Shown: piece after piece, positions 17,076 through 25,100 of the stretch
Layout of the letters: each line of letters starts with the position of its first letter
Numbering within the stretch: the stretch's first letter is position 1
Position numbers and translations under genes: made by a program
The notes under the pieces: generated by a model
The model's input: only the letters and a program-made list of their open reading frames with translations
Told to the model about the DNA's origin: nothing
The model's database searches: none
NCBI GenBank assembly: GCA_963728855.1
Contig: CAVSLN010000010.1
Span: 620,001-684,000, forward strand
Source of the DNA: AC-43 sp963728855
GTDB taxonomy: Bacteria; Actinomycetota; Actinomycetes; Mycobacteriales; Micromonosporaceae
Direction of reading: 5' to 3'
DNA: 64,000 bases

Positions 17076-17194
17076 GAGCGCCTGCTTACCCCCTCCGCGA
17101 ACCGCGGACTCCGCAACGTGCCGGTTCGTCCCAAGGCCGAGACTAGCAGCCCTGCGTGACCGCGGCCCGTCGTACGGTGGCGCCGGATCGCGGC

Positions 17195-18019
17195 TCAGTC
17201 GCGGGCGAGGGTCGGCCGGACGGTACCGTCCGGTGCCTCGCCCGGCTGGCAGGTGGGGCACCAGTAGGTGATGCGCTCGCCCTGGGCGGCCCGGCGGACG
17301 GGGGTACCGCAGCGGCGGCACGGCCGGCCGGCGCGCTCGAAGACGTAGTGCTGCTCGCCCTTGCGCAGCGAGCCGGTCGTGCTCTGGCTCCACCGGCCCC
17401 GGTTGGCGGACAGGAGCCGGTGCGCGAGGTCCACCACGGCCGCGAGATCGTCCACTGTGGACACTGGCCGCCAGGGCGAGATGCCGCGCAGGAAGAGCGT
17501 CTCGGACTTGTAAAGGTTGCCGATGCCGGCCAGGCTGCGCTGGTCGAGGAGGGCCTCGGCGATGGCCCGTTCGGGGTGCCCGCCCAGCCGGCGGACCGCC
17601 TCCCCGGGGTCCCAGTCGGCGCCGAGCAGGTCCGGACCGAGGTGCCCGACCAGCGTGCCTTCCTGGTCGGTGGGGACGAGCTGCAGCTCGTGGAGGTGGT
17701 ACCCGACGGCGACGGTCTCGTCGGTGTGCAGGGCGACCCGGATGAGGTGCCCGGGTCCGCCGGTCCACCGGGCCCCGGCCGGGTACATCCGCCACGAGCC
17801 GTCCATCCGCAGGTGCGAGTGCAGCGTCAGGGTCCGGTCCCCGCGGCCGAGGCGCAGCAGCAGGTGCTTGCCGCGGCTGGCTGACTCCAGCACCGTCCTG
17901 CCGGACAGGTCGACCGTTGCCAGGTGCGGCACACGGAAGTCCGACGCCGTCAGCCGGCGTCCGGCCAGCGCCCTGTGCAGCGCCTGGGCGGTGTTCCAGA
18001 CGGTGTCACCCTCGGGCAC
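17195..18019 (-). CDS. Fpg/Nei family DNA glycosylase (endonuclease VIII-like)
   Basis: A 274-residue bifunctional base-excision glycosylase/AP lyase. The GTG at 18019 puts the catalytic Pro next to the start (PEGDTVWNTA), as required because the nucleophile is the processed N-terminal proline, with Glu next to it. GRTVLESASRGKHLLLRL supplies the beta-clamp lysine. The H2TH region is RAIAEALLDQRSLAGIGNLY with ETLFLRGI. The zinc finger is CRRCGTPVRRA followed by WCPTC. PEGDT rather than PELPE indicates the Nei branch (mycobacterial Nei2-like), which acts on oxidised pyrimidines. Confidence 0.9.
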   Translation of the reverse strand: MPEGDTVWNTAQALHRALAGRRLTASDFRVPHLATVDLSGRTVLESASRGKHLLLRLGRGDRTLTLHSHLRMDGSWRMYPAGARWTGGPGHLIRVALHTDETVAVGYHLHELQLVPTDQEGTLVGHLGPDLLGADWDPGEAVRRLGGHPERAIAEALLDQRSLAGIGNLYKSETLFLRGISPWRPVSTVDDLAAVVDLAHRLLSANRGRWSQSTTGSLRKGEQHYVFERAGRPCRRCGTPVRRAAQGERITYWCPTCQPGEAPDGTVRPTLARD

Positions 18020-18059
18020 CCCACCATCCTGCCCCATCCGGAGGCGGCGTCGCTCCTAC

Positions 18060-18730
18060 CGCGCGACCTTGCCGAGGCTCACCAGGATGCGACCGAGCCC
18101 GCAGGCATTGCGCCCCGACAGAACCCGCTCGCCGCAACGGAACGCGACGAGTACGGACGATCCCGGGGTGGCCCGGCTCGCGGCGACGAGGTCGTCGCGC
18201 GTACGGCGCTCGTCGACGAGCTGCTCGGCGCCGCTGTCGTGAACCGGGACCGGCCGGTGCTCACCCTCGGGGCCGGGTACTGTGCCGGGCCGTACCGGCT
18301 GGACCTGTCGGCGTGCGCGCTCGTGGTGGAGCTGGACGCGCCGGCCGTACTGGCGCACAAGGAGACGGTACTCGCCGGCCACGAACCGAGCTGCCCGTAC
18401 CGGTGGACCTGAGTGACCTTCGCGCGGTCGTGCGCTGCCTCGACGTGTTCCGGGTGGCGCAGCGGCCGGTGGTCGTGGTGAGCGAAGGACTGCTGCGTAC
18501 CTGCCGGGCGCGTCGGTCGGCGCGCTCGCCGGAGCGCTGCGGACCGGGCTGCGCGACGCGGTGTGGCTGAGCGACCTGGTGTCGACCGGTACGGCGCGGG
18601 CCATGGCAGACCTGGCCTGACAGTCCACAATGGACATCGAGCTGGACGGCATGGACACGCTGGAACGGTTTGAGGACAACGGCTGGCGCTGCGTCGACTA
18701 CCGTCTCCTTCCGATCTCTCGCGGCCTCGT
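18060..18730 (+). pseudogene. Degenerate PPM1-type (leucine carboxyl) methyltransferase
   Basis: Pieces of a SAM-dependent methyltransferase of the leucine carboxyl methyltransferase-like family lie in order but in different frames. RTALVDELLGAAV, VLTLGAGYCAGPYRLDL and VVELDAPAVLAHKETVLAGH (to 18412) are in one frame. DLSDLRAVVRCLDV and VVVVSEGLLRTC, the EGLL motif, are in a second. LRDAVWLSDLVSTGTARAM, then after a stop MDTLERFEDNGWR, are in the third. At least three disruptions are needed, so unlike the single-frameshift genes this is a true pseudogene. Confidence 0.75.
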
Positions 18731-18795
18731 CCCGTCGGCGTCCAGCCGCCAGGTCGTCGACGGTGGCAGGGTGGCAGGGCCCGGCCACGCGGATC

Positions 18796-19959
18796 TCAGC
18801 GGCCGAGGACCGTTCCGGGCCTTAGCTTCCGCAACTGGAGCAGCCCCGTTGCGGATACGGGCGGGGGCGGTGTCTCACTCGGCTGGGTGGTACCGGATTT
18901 CTCCACCCGCTTGGGAAGCTGGTAGGGAGGTATCGCCTCCGGGGTGAAGTCGGGCCGGGTGGTGGCATCGCGTGACTGGGCGGATGCCGCCTGGGAGATC
19001 TTCGCCATCGCGGAGTTGAGCGTCTGGGCCAGCTCGGTGAGCTGGCCCACCCATTGGTCCTGCCGGTTCTCCCACAGGAACTCGTCCTGGTGGAGCAGGA
19101 TGTAGTCCACGTCGCTTTTCAAGCGGAGACACTGCAGACGCAGGTCGGCGAGCTCGGTCAGGAACTCCTCGGCCAGTGCGATCTCGACGAAGGTGGCCTG
19201 AGCCTCGGTTGGTACGGTCTTGTAGTCGACGAGGCCCATTCGGAATGGCACGGCCACGTTGCTCTCCGGGGCCGTCATCTCCTGTAACCAGGCCATGATT
19301 TGATCGAAGACCTGGTCCGCGTGCTCGATCTTCCGCGGCGAGGCCCCGGCCTGGTCCAGAGTGACGTGTGTGCTTGCCCGACCGAAGGTAGACTTGATCT
19401 TGTCTTGGACCGCGACGTCCGCGCTGAAATTTATCCCGTATGAACCTTTAAGGTCTGCGTCTATGGTCCGCGTGGTCTCCTCGTCCTTCGTCTTGATCTC
19501 GATGATAGACAGGATCCGCCCGCCACTGCGGATACCGCGGACGAACCAGTCTCCGTACGCTTGGCGGAACTCCGCCGTCCGGCCGGCCTTGAGCAGTGCG
19601 AGTGCCTCTGATCGGTACTCTGGGCGCCGAACCTGCTTGAACGGAAGGGACGCGGTGGCGACCGCATACACGTACAGGGAGTACGAGTTCATCGAAAGCG
19701 ACTCGTTGAGCTTGAACGAGGCGTCGGCGCCGAACAGGCCGAATCGCGCCGACACCTTGGCGTCGATGCCGAAAGCATGCGCCAGGGATGAGTACGACTC
19801 GACCTTGTTGAAGTCCAGAGAGGTTATTGGACCAGCGGCCCCTTGCACGCCTTCAGCGGTGGCATCCTGAAACGGAAAACCCTTTACTTCCCCGGTCAGT
19901 CGGTCCATGCCGACACCGAAGTCGAAGAGATCCCGGTACGGCAGCTCCTGGTCGACCAT
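18796..19959 (-). CDS. MACPF-like (perforin-fold) protein, putative
   Basis: A 387-residue protein without a signal peptide or membrane helix. Its layout fits the MACPF/CDC pore-forming fold. A first amphipathic beta cluster (VSARFGLFGADASFKLNESL, then MNSYSLYVYAV) is followed by the signature-like FRQAYGDWFVRGIRSGGRI, comparable to the Y-G-T-H-[FY] box of perforins. A second beta-hairpin cluster follows (TIDADLKGSYGINFSADV, STFGRASTHVTLDQAG), then NVAVPFRMGLVDY. The C-terminus is a helix (DQWVGQLTELAQTLNSAM) and a Pro/Thr-rich tail. Codon use is visibly more A/T-rich than in neighbouring genes. It lies 62 bp after the hemopexin-domain gene, in the same direction, as a likely operon. The fold assignment is by pattern only. 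Confidence 0.5.
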   Translation of the reverse strand: MVDQELPYRDLFDFGVGMDRLTGEVKGFPFQDATAEGVQGAAGPITSLDFNKVESYSSLAHAFGIDAKVSARFGLFGADASFKLNESLSMNSYSLYVYAVATASLPFKQVRRPEYRSEALALLKAGRTAEFRQAYGDWFVRGIRSGGRILSIIEIKTKDEETTRTIDADLKGSYGINFSADVAVQDKIKSTFGRASTHVTLDQAGASPRKIEHADQVFDQIMAWLQEMTAPESNVAVPFRMGLVDYKTVPTEAQATFVEIALAEEFLTELADLRLQCLRLKSDVDYILLHQDEFLWENRQDQWVGQLTELAQTLNSAMAKISQAASAQSRDATTRPDFTPEAIPPYQLPKRVEKSGTTQPSETPPPPVSATGLLQLRKLRPGTVLGR

Positions 19960-20021
19960 AGCCCACCCCTTCGGTATGCCTCATTCGTCGATCTAACATC
20001 TACATGGCTCGATCAAGTGCG

Positions 20022-21155
20022 TCAGCCGAACAGCGCCGAGAGCTCCGGCGGGAGGTTTGCGTCGCCGCGACGGAACGTTTGGCCCTCGGTAAAACCTTCG
20101 ACCTTCTCAATCGCCTTCATGAAGCTGTCCAGCTCGGCATCGCTAAGGTCACCCACCTGGCGAGAGGGATCGATCCCCGTGAGTTCCTGGACGCGTTTGG
20201 CATACAATGCGGGATCGTTGTTGCCGTGGCCTTTCGGGGCGTATTTCTCTAGCGCATCAGCCATGCTCAACCGGGCGTATGTCGGGGAACGGAGCACCCC
20301 GTGCAGCGCCGTCCAGCCGTCCTGGAAGCTCGCAAAGATCGCCAGTCCCCGCCGGTCGATGGCCAGTGCATTCCGGTACGGCATGCGCCCCGGCAGGAGG
20401 TTGCCGGGGTTGTTGTTGCGCCAGGCAAGAGTGCCGCCGACGTGGAGATCGTCGTTCACCCTCACCCAGCCGTTATACGCGTCGCCCGACGCGGCGGCAC
20501 CATCGACGGTCTTCGGTTCGAGCTTGACCCATACGGCGTCGATGTGGTCAGCGATACCACTCTCGGCAAGGCCGGGCCACTGGCCGGCGAGCGGTCGAGG
20601 GTAGCCGTCGTCGGCCGTGTTTGCCGCGACGTCGTAGCGCAGATACTGATCGCCCTTGAAGAAGTATGCTTTACCGTTTCCCCAGTTGACCGCCGCGTCG
20701 ATGTCCTGGGCGAAGCCGGCCTCGGCCATCCCGGGCCAGTTGCCAGCGACCGGTTGAGGGTACCCGTCGTCAGTTCTGTCGGCCGTGATGTCATAACTCA
20801 GATACTGATCGCCCTTGAGGAAGTATGCTTTGCCGTTTCCCCAGTTGACCGCCGCGTTGATGTCCTGGGCGAAGCCGGCCTCGGCCAGTCCGGGCCACAT
20901 GTCCGCGATGGACAGCGGGTATCCAGCGTCGGCGGCGTTGCTCTGCTGGTCCACTCGCACGTAGTTCGCGCCCTTGAACAGGTAGACCCGCCCGCCTGCC
21001 AGGTCGAGCGCAGCGTCGATGCCGTCGGCGAAGCCGATCTCCGCCAGCCCGGACCATCCGCTCGAGATGGGCTTGGGATACCCGGCATCCAGGTGATCAG
21101 CCACGACGTCGTATCGCGCGTACTGCGCGCCGCTGAGTAGGTACGCGTTTGTCAT
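20022..21155 (-). CDS. Hemopexin-repeat protein with C-terminal phage-type muramidase domain
   Basis: A 377-residue protein with no signal peptide; the ATG at 21155 follows GAGGA at 8-base spacing. Residues 1 to about 213 form four hemopexin blades of about 53 residues, each with a Y-x-F/L-x-G-x-x-Y-x-x-Y/V-D core and a WPGLAEAGFAQDIDAAVNW-type end. Blades 3 and 4 are nearly identical in DNA, a recent duplication. Residues 235-377 (WRNNNPGNLLPGRM, FASFQDGWTALHGVL, EKYAPKGHGNNDPALYAKRV) match the phage 'structural protein P5' peptidoglycan-hydrolase type. This domain pair is unusual and reminiscent of Photorhabdus photopexin-like toxins. It is A/T-richer than the surroundings. The 193 bp upstream (21156-21348) contain no recognisable gene or strong promoter. 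Confidence 0.75.
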   Translation of the reverse strand: MTNAYLLSGAQYARYDVVADHLDAGYPKPISSGWSGLAEIGFADGIDAALDLAGGRVYLFKGANYVRVDQQSNAADAGYPLSIADMWPGLAEAGFAQDINAAVNWGNGKAYFLKGDQYLSYDITADRTDDGYPQPVAGNWPGMAEAGFAQDIDAAVNWGNGKAYFFKGDQYLRYDVAANTADDGYPRPLAGQWPGLAESGIADHIDAVWVKLEPKTVDGAAASGDAYNGWVRVNDDLHVGGTLAWRNNNPGNLLPGRMPYRNALAIDRRGLAIFASFQDGWTALHGVLRSPTYARLSMADALEKYAPKGHGNNDPALYAKRVQELTGIDPSRQVGDLSDAELDSFMKAIEKVEGFTEGQTFRRGDANLPPELSALFG

Positions 21156-21348
21156 CGATGATTTCCTCGCTTTTGGCTGGCCCGCCGAGCAAATCGCCAC
21201 AGAGGCGCTCAATACGTACCTCAAGGCTGGCGATCAAATCGCGACGCCGTCCCCGGATTTTTCAGAACCCGAACGGGTGGTCATCAAAGCGCAAAGCTCT
21301 TACAAGGAAGGCCAGCGCCTCGTTGACGATTCGGAGGGTCGCCACGGG

Positions 21349-22131
21349 TCAGCCGTTCGCGAGGCGGAGCACGTCGCCGGGGGTGACCGCGAGAGCGACC
21401 ACCGCGCGGCCGCCGTTGATGGCGAGGGCGACCCAGCCGGCGGAGTCGACGTACGCGATGAGCCTGCCCGGTGCACCGTCGGCGAACGTACCGGCGCGGG
21501 TGGCCCGTACGCCGCCGACGACGAGGTGCTCGGCGAGGCCGTCGAGCGTCGGGCCGGGCGCGGCCAGCTGGACGTTGCCGAACCGGTCCACGGTGAGCAC
21601 CTCGGCCTCGACGTAGCCCTCGCCGGTGACGACGACGGGCTCGGGCAGCCGTACCAACGTGTCTGGGTCGATCTCGGGTCCCGCGCCGGCGAGCGGCGCT
21701 CCGGCCGCGAGCCGCGCGGCGACCGGCGCGAAGATGTCCCGCCCGTGGAAGGTGCGGGACACCTCGGGGCGCAACCACGCGGGGTTGGTCAGCCGCGCCG
21801 CCGAGGTGGCGCCGCCGAGAGCGTCGACCGCGCCGGCCAGCAGCCCGTTGTCCGGGCCGACCAGGATGCCGCCCGGGGTGGCCACCGCGACGGCCCGGCG
21901 GGCCGTGCCCACCCCGGGGTCGACCACCGCGACGTGGACGGCGGGCGGGAAGTGCCGTACCGCTTGGGCCAGCAGGGCCGCGCCGCGCGACACGTCGCCC
22001 GGTGGGATCTGGTGGGTCACGTCGATGACCCGGACCCACGGCGCGTGCTGGGCGAGGATGCCGTGCAGGATGCCGGCGTAGCCGTCGGACAGGCCATAGT
22101 CCGTCGTCAATGTAACCCAGTCATACGCCAT
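21349..22131 (-). CDS. SAM hydrolase (DUF62, SAM hydroxide adenosyltransferase)
   Basis: A 260-residue DUF62-family enzyme that splits S-adenosylmethionine with water into adenosine and methionine; fluorinases and chlorinases are relatives. Visible are LTTDYGLSDGYAGILHGIL (Asp base), DVTHQIPPGDV, VVDPGVGTARRAV, GPDNGLL, FHGRDIFAPVAA (the Asp-Arg-His site characteristic of the hydrolases) and VDRFGNVQL. The short form lacks the 23-residue insertion of fluorinases. The physiological role is unclear. It is divergent from the next gene, with repeat C between. Confidence 0.9.
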   Translation of the reverse strand: MAYDWVTLTTDYGLSDGYAGILHGILAQHAPWVRVIDVTHQIPPGDVSRGAALLAQAVRHFPPAVHVAVVDPGVGTARRAVAVATPGGILVGPDNGLLAGAVDALGGATSAARLTNPAWLRPEVSRTFHGRDIFAPVAARLAAGAPLAGAGPEIDPDTLVRLPEPVVVTGEGYVEAEVLTVDRFGNVQLAAPGPTLDGLAEHLVVGGVRATRAGTFADGAPGRLIAYVDSAGWVALAINGGRAVVALAVTPGDVLRLANG

Positions 22132-22164
22132 GCCCCGAGGTTAGCCGCGGAGCCGGCGGTCTGC

Positions 22165-22205
22165 GCGAGCCGGCACTTGGGGTGGATCAGAAAGGCAGCG
22201 CTTGA
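22165..22205 (+). repeat. Dispersed repeat element C, copy 2
   Basis: GCGAGCCGGCACTTGGG followed by GTGGATCAGAAAGGCAGCGC, in the 87-bp divergent gap between the SAM hydrolase and the LLM oxidoreductase. Its first 17 bases are identical to the copy at 52635, and its second half closely matches the copy at 1684. Confidence 0.65.
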
Positions 22206-22218
22206 GACAGTGGGGATC

Positions 22219-23148
22219 ATGCGTCTGGTTGTCTTTACCGAGCCCCAGTTCGGGGCGGCCCACACCGACCTGCTGCGCGTCGCCCAGCACGCCGAGGAGC
22301 TGGGCTTCGACGGTTTCTTCCGGTCCGACCACTACCTCACGATGGCGCCGGGCGCCGGGCTGCCCGGACCGAGTGACGCGTGGACCAGCCTGGCCGGGCT
22401 GGCCGTGCAGACCAGCCGGATCCGGCTCGGTACGCTGGTCACCTCGGCCACCTTCCGGCTGCCGGGGCCGCTGGCGATCACCGTGGCGCAGGTCGATGCG
22501 ATGAGCGGCGGGCGGGTCGAGCTGGGGCTGGGCGCCGGCTGGTTCGAGGCGGAGCACCAGGCATACGGGATCCCGTTCCCGCCGCTGAAGGAGCGCTTCG
22601 ACCGGCTGTCCGAGCAGCTGGCCATCGTGACCGGCCTGTGGAGCACGCCGGTGGGGGAGCGGTTCACGTTCCGGGGCGGGCGCTACGACCTGCTCGACTC
22701 GCCGGCGCTGCCCAAGCCGGTACAGTCGCCGGCCCCGCCGGTCATCGTCGGTGGCCGGGGCGCCAAGCGGACGCCCGCGCTCGCCGCCACCTACGCCGAC
22801 GAGTTCAACGTGCCGTTCGCCTCGCTGGCCGATACCGGGCGGATGTACGAGCGGGTCACCACCGCGTGCGCGGCGGCGGGACGGGACACGTCCGGCCGGG
22901 CGCCACTGGTGTTCTCGGCGGCCCAGACTGTCGCATGTGGACGGACGGACGCGGAGGCGCGCAAGCGCGCCGAGGCGATCGGGCGGGAGCCGCCCCTGTT
23001 CGGTACCCCCGACCAGGTGGTCGACCAGATCGGCAGGTTCGCCGAGCTGGGCGCCACCCGGCTGTTCCTCCAGGTGCTCGACCTGTCCGACCTCGACCAC
23101 CTCGACGTCATCGCCACCGAGGTCGCCCCGCAGGTGGCCGCCGGCTGA
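22219..23148 (+). CDS. F420-dependent LLM-class oxidoreductase (TIGR03560 type)
   Basis: A 309-residue luciferase-like TIM-barrel protein predicted to use coenzyme F420, which Micromonosporaceae make. Marks are FDGFFRSDHYL, IRLGTLVTSATFRLPGPLA, DAMSGGRVELGLGAGWFEAE, HQAYGIPFPP and the C-terminal GTPDQVVDQIGRFAELGATR. The ATG at 22219 gives the canonical MRLVVFTEPQFG start. Substrate unknown. A hairpin follows the stop. Confidence 0.88.
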   Translation: MRLVVFTEPQFGAAHTDLLRVAQHAEELGFDGFFRSDHYLTMAPGAGLPGPSDAWTSLAGLAVQTSRIRLGTLVTSATFRLPGPLAITVAQVDAMSGGRVELGLGAGWFEAEHQAYGIPFPPLKERFDRLSEQLAIVTGLWSTPVGERFTFRGGRYDLLDSPALPKPVQSPAPPVIVGGRGAKRTPALAATYADEFNVPFASLADTGRMYERVTTACAAAGRDTSGRAPLVFSAAQTVACGRTDAEARKRAEAIGREPPLFGTPDQVVDQIGRFAELGATRLFLQVLDLSDLDHLDVIATEVAPQVAAG

Positions 23149-23150
23149 GC

Positions 23151-23172
23151 CGGCGCCGTCTGTTCGGCGCCG
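23151..23172. terminator. Hairpin between convergent genes
   Basis: CGGCGCCG (23151-23158) and CGGCGCCG (23165-23172) form an 8-bp stem with a 6-base loop, 3 bp after the oxidoreductase stop and before the convergent CPBP gene. There is no T-run. Confidence 0.5.
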
Positions 23173-23221
23173 TGTGTTCGGGAGAAGCATGCCCTCCGGC
23201 GGCAGACTCGCCCGACCCGGG

Positions 23222-23956
23222 CTACCAGCGGTAGTAGACCCTCGGCCGGAACGCGCTCAGCACGGCGCCGGTGCTGAACGCGAGCATGTCGTACACCACG
23301 TGCGCGGCCATCGCGCTGACCATCCCGTAGTGGAAGACCAGCCAGAACATCACGATGCCGATGAACCACGAGTTGACGTAGCCGAACCAGCCCAGCCACG
23401 CGTGCTCGTCCCGGAAGCTGGCGTTCGACGAGACGATGGCCGCGGCGACGACCCAGTTCCCGGACAGCTGCGGGTGCAGGGTGTGCAGGCTGGTGAAGTC
23501 GGCGAGCGGGATCAGGACGTCGCCGTAGAAGAGGTGGAACAGCCAGCCGACCAGCGGGATGACGCTGAGCAGCTTGAATAGGAACATCGCGATGCAGAAC
23601 ACCAGGCCGCGCCAGATGACCTCCTCGAACACGCCCGCGTTCAGGCTCACCCAGTTGCCCCGCCACAGCACCGTTGCGGGCGACTCCAGCCGGGGTACCC
23701 GCATGACGATGGCCGCGACACCGACGACGAAGGTGACCGCGACCGCCCAGACGAAGATGAACCAGACGTGGCGCAGCGCCGCCACCACGTCGCCCCGGTG
23801 CCACAGCGAGCCGAAGCTCACCGGCATCCACTGGTCGGCGCCGAGCCAGCCGGCGACCGTCCAGACGATGAGGAAGGTGGCGAACACCGTGACGAGCCGT
23901 CGCAGGTATGCCACCGGGACCATGACGAGAAATGTGCTGTTGTCAATCTCTTGCAT
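23222..23956 (-). CDS. CPBP family intramembrane metalloprotease
   Basis: A 244-residue membrane protein with about six helices. The CPBP (CAAX protease/bacteriocin-processing) motifs are present: EExxxR at Glu111-Glu112-Arg116 (FEEVIWRG), and the late helix motif HYGMVSAMAAHVVYDML with two histidines and the H-x3-D/N pattern. The sequence between them is longer and less hydrophobic than usual. Substrate unknown; relatives act in immunity to peptides or in protein processing. The ATG at 23956 follows GGAGG by four bases. It lies 45 bp downstream of the quinone oxidoreductase gene, probably co-transcribed. Confidence 0.75.
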   Translation of the reverse strand: MQEIDNSTFLVMVPVAYLRRLVTVFATFLIVWTVAGWLGADQWMPVSFGSLWHRGDVVAALRHVWFIFVWAVAVTFVVGVAAIVMRVPRLESPATVLWRGNWVSLNAGVFEEVIWRGLVFCIAMFLFKLLSVIPLVGWLFHLFYGDVLIPLADFTSLHTLHPQLSGNWVVAAAIVSSNASFRDEHAWLGWFGYVNSWFIGIVMFWLVFHYGMVSAMAAHVVYDMLAFSTGAVLSAFRPRVYYRW

Positions 23957-24001
23957 CTTCCCTCCGGGCTGGGGTGGCGGGGAAGGTGCGGTGCGTGGTG
24001 C

Positions 24002-24964
24002 TCAGGGGACGAGGAGGAGCTTTCCGGTGGTACGGCGTGCCTGCAGGTCCTCGTGCGCGGCGGCCGCCTCGGCGAGCGGGTACCGCTGTCCAATGTGGAC
24101 GGTCAGGGATCCGTCGGCGACCCAGCCGAGCACGTCGTCGGCGCGCCGGGCGAGGTCTTCCGGAGTGGCGATGAAGTGGACCAGGGTCGGGCGGGTGACG
24201 TAGAGCGAGCCGCCGGCGGCCAGCCGGCCCAGGTTGAACGGGGGTACCGGCCCGCTGGACTGGCCGAAGAGCACCAGGACGCCGTGCGGGCGCAGGCAGT
24301 CCAGGCTGGCGTCGAAGGTGTCCCGGCCGACGCTGTCGTACACCGCCGGTAGGCGCTTGCCGCCGGTCAGCCGGCGGACGTCCTCGACCACGTTGTCGTA
24401 CCCGATGACGTGCGCGGCACCGGCGTCGCGGGCGAGCTTCTCCTTCTCGGGCGTGGAGACCGTACCGATGACCCGCGCGCCGAGCTTCGTGGCGAGCTGG
24501 GTGACCATCAGCCCGGCCCCGCCCGCCGCGGCGTGCACGAGCACCGTGTCGCCGGGCCGGACCCGGTAGCTGTCGTGTACGAGGTAGTGCGCGGTCATGC
24601 CCTGCAGCAGCGTGGCGGCGGCCTGCTCGTCGGACAGCGCCTCCGGCACCGGCACCACCCGGTCGGCCGGGGCGGTCGCGTACTGGGCGTACGCTCCGGC
24701 GAGGTTGGTCGAGGCGACCCGGTCGCCGACCCGTACCGAGGTCACGCCCGGGCCGACGGCCACCACCCGGCCGGCGCCCTCGGAACCGGGGATGAACGGC
24801 AGCCGCTGCGGGTAGAGGCCGGTGCGGTGGTACACCTCGATGAAGTTGACCCCGGCCGCGGCGATCTCGACGAGCACCTGGCCCGGCCCCGGGCTCGGGT
24901 CCTCGACCTCGACCGGCGTGAGAACCTCCGGCCCGCCCAGCTCCCGTGCCTGGATCGCGCGCAT
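24002..24964 (-). CDS. NADPH:quinone oxidoreductase (zeta-crystallin type)
   Basis: A 320-residue medium-chain dehydrogenase/reductase without the catalytic zinc ligands. Visible are GVNFIEVYHRTGLYP, FIPGSEGAGRVVAVGPGV, TDRVVPVPEALSDEQAAATL-like entry to the Rossmann domain, LVHAAAGGAGLMVTQLATKL (nucleotide site) and YDSVGRDTFDASLDCLRPHG. It reduces quinones with NADPH, probably in redox detoxification. The family B array lies in the short gap 15 bp upstream of its start. Confidence 0.92.
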   Translation of the reverse strand: MRAIQARELGGPEVLTPVEVEDPSPGPGQVLVEIAAAGVNFIEVYHRTGLYPQRLPFIPGSEGAGRVVAVGPGVTSVRVGDRVASTNLAGAYAQYATAPADRVVPVPEALSDEQAAATLLQGMTAHYLVHDSYRVRPGDTVLVHAAAGGAGLMVTQLATKLGARVIGTVSTPEKEKLARDAGAAHVIGYDNVVEDVRRLTGGKRLPAVYDSVGRDTFDASLDCLRPHGVLVLFGQSSGPVPPFNLGRLAAGGSLYVTRPTLVHFIATPEDLARRADDVLGWVADGSLTVHIGQRYPLAEAAAAHEDLQARRTTGKLLLVP

Positions 24965-24980
24965 CCATCCACCATAGCCG

Positions 24981-25100
24981 CGCAGCCTGTCGGAGCGGCT
25001 ACCAGCCAGCCATGTCAGCGCGCAGCCTGTCGGAGCGGCTACCAGCCAGCCATGTCAGCGCGCAGCCTGTCGGAGCGGCTACCAGCCAGCCAGGTCAGTC
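24981..25100 (-). repeat. Family B tandem array, three 40-bp units
   Basis: Units start at 24981, 25021 and 25061 (CGCAGCCTGTCGGAGCGGC, then TACCAGCCAGCCATGTCAG). Two are identical and the third differs at its end. Read on the minus strand, the sense of the adjoining carboxypeptidase gene, each unit begins GCTGAC. In the unit at the gene end this TGA (25095-25097) is the stop codon of the carboxypeptidase. Confidence 0.95.

Noticed and set aside
18056..18679. Minus-strand gene opposite the methyltransferase remnant
   Set aside because: Low-complexity translation; plus-strand methyltransferase motifs are recognisable although broken.
21277..22218. Plus-strand extension upstream of the LLM oxidoreductase
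   Set aside because: It would be antisense to the whole SAM hydrolase gene; the family start is at 22219.
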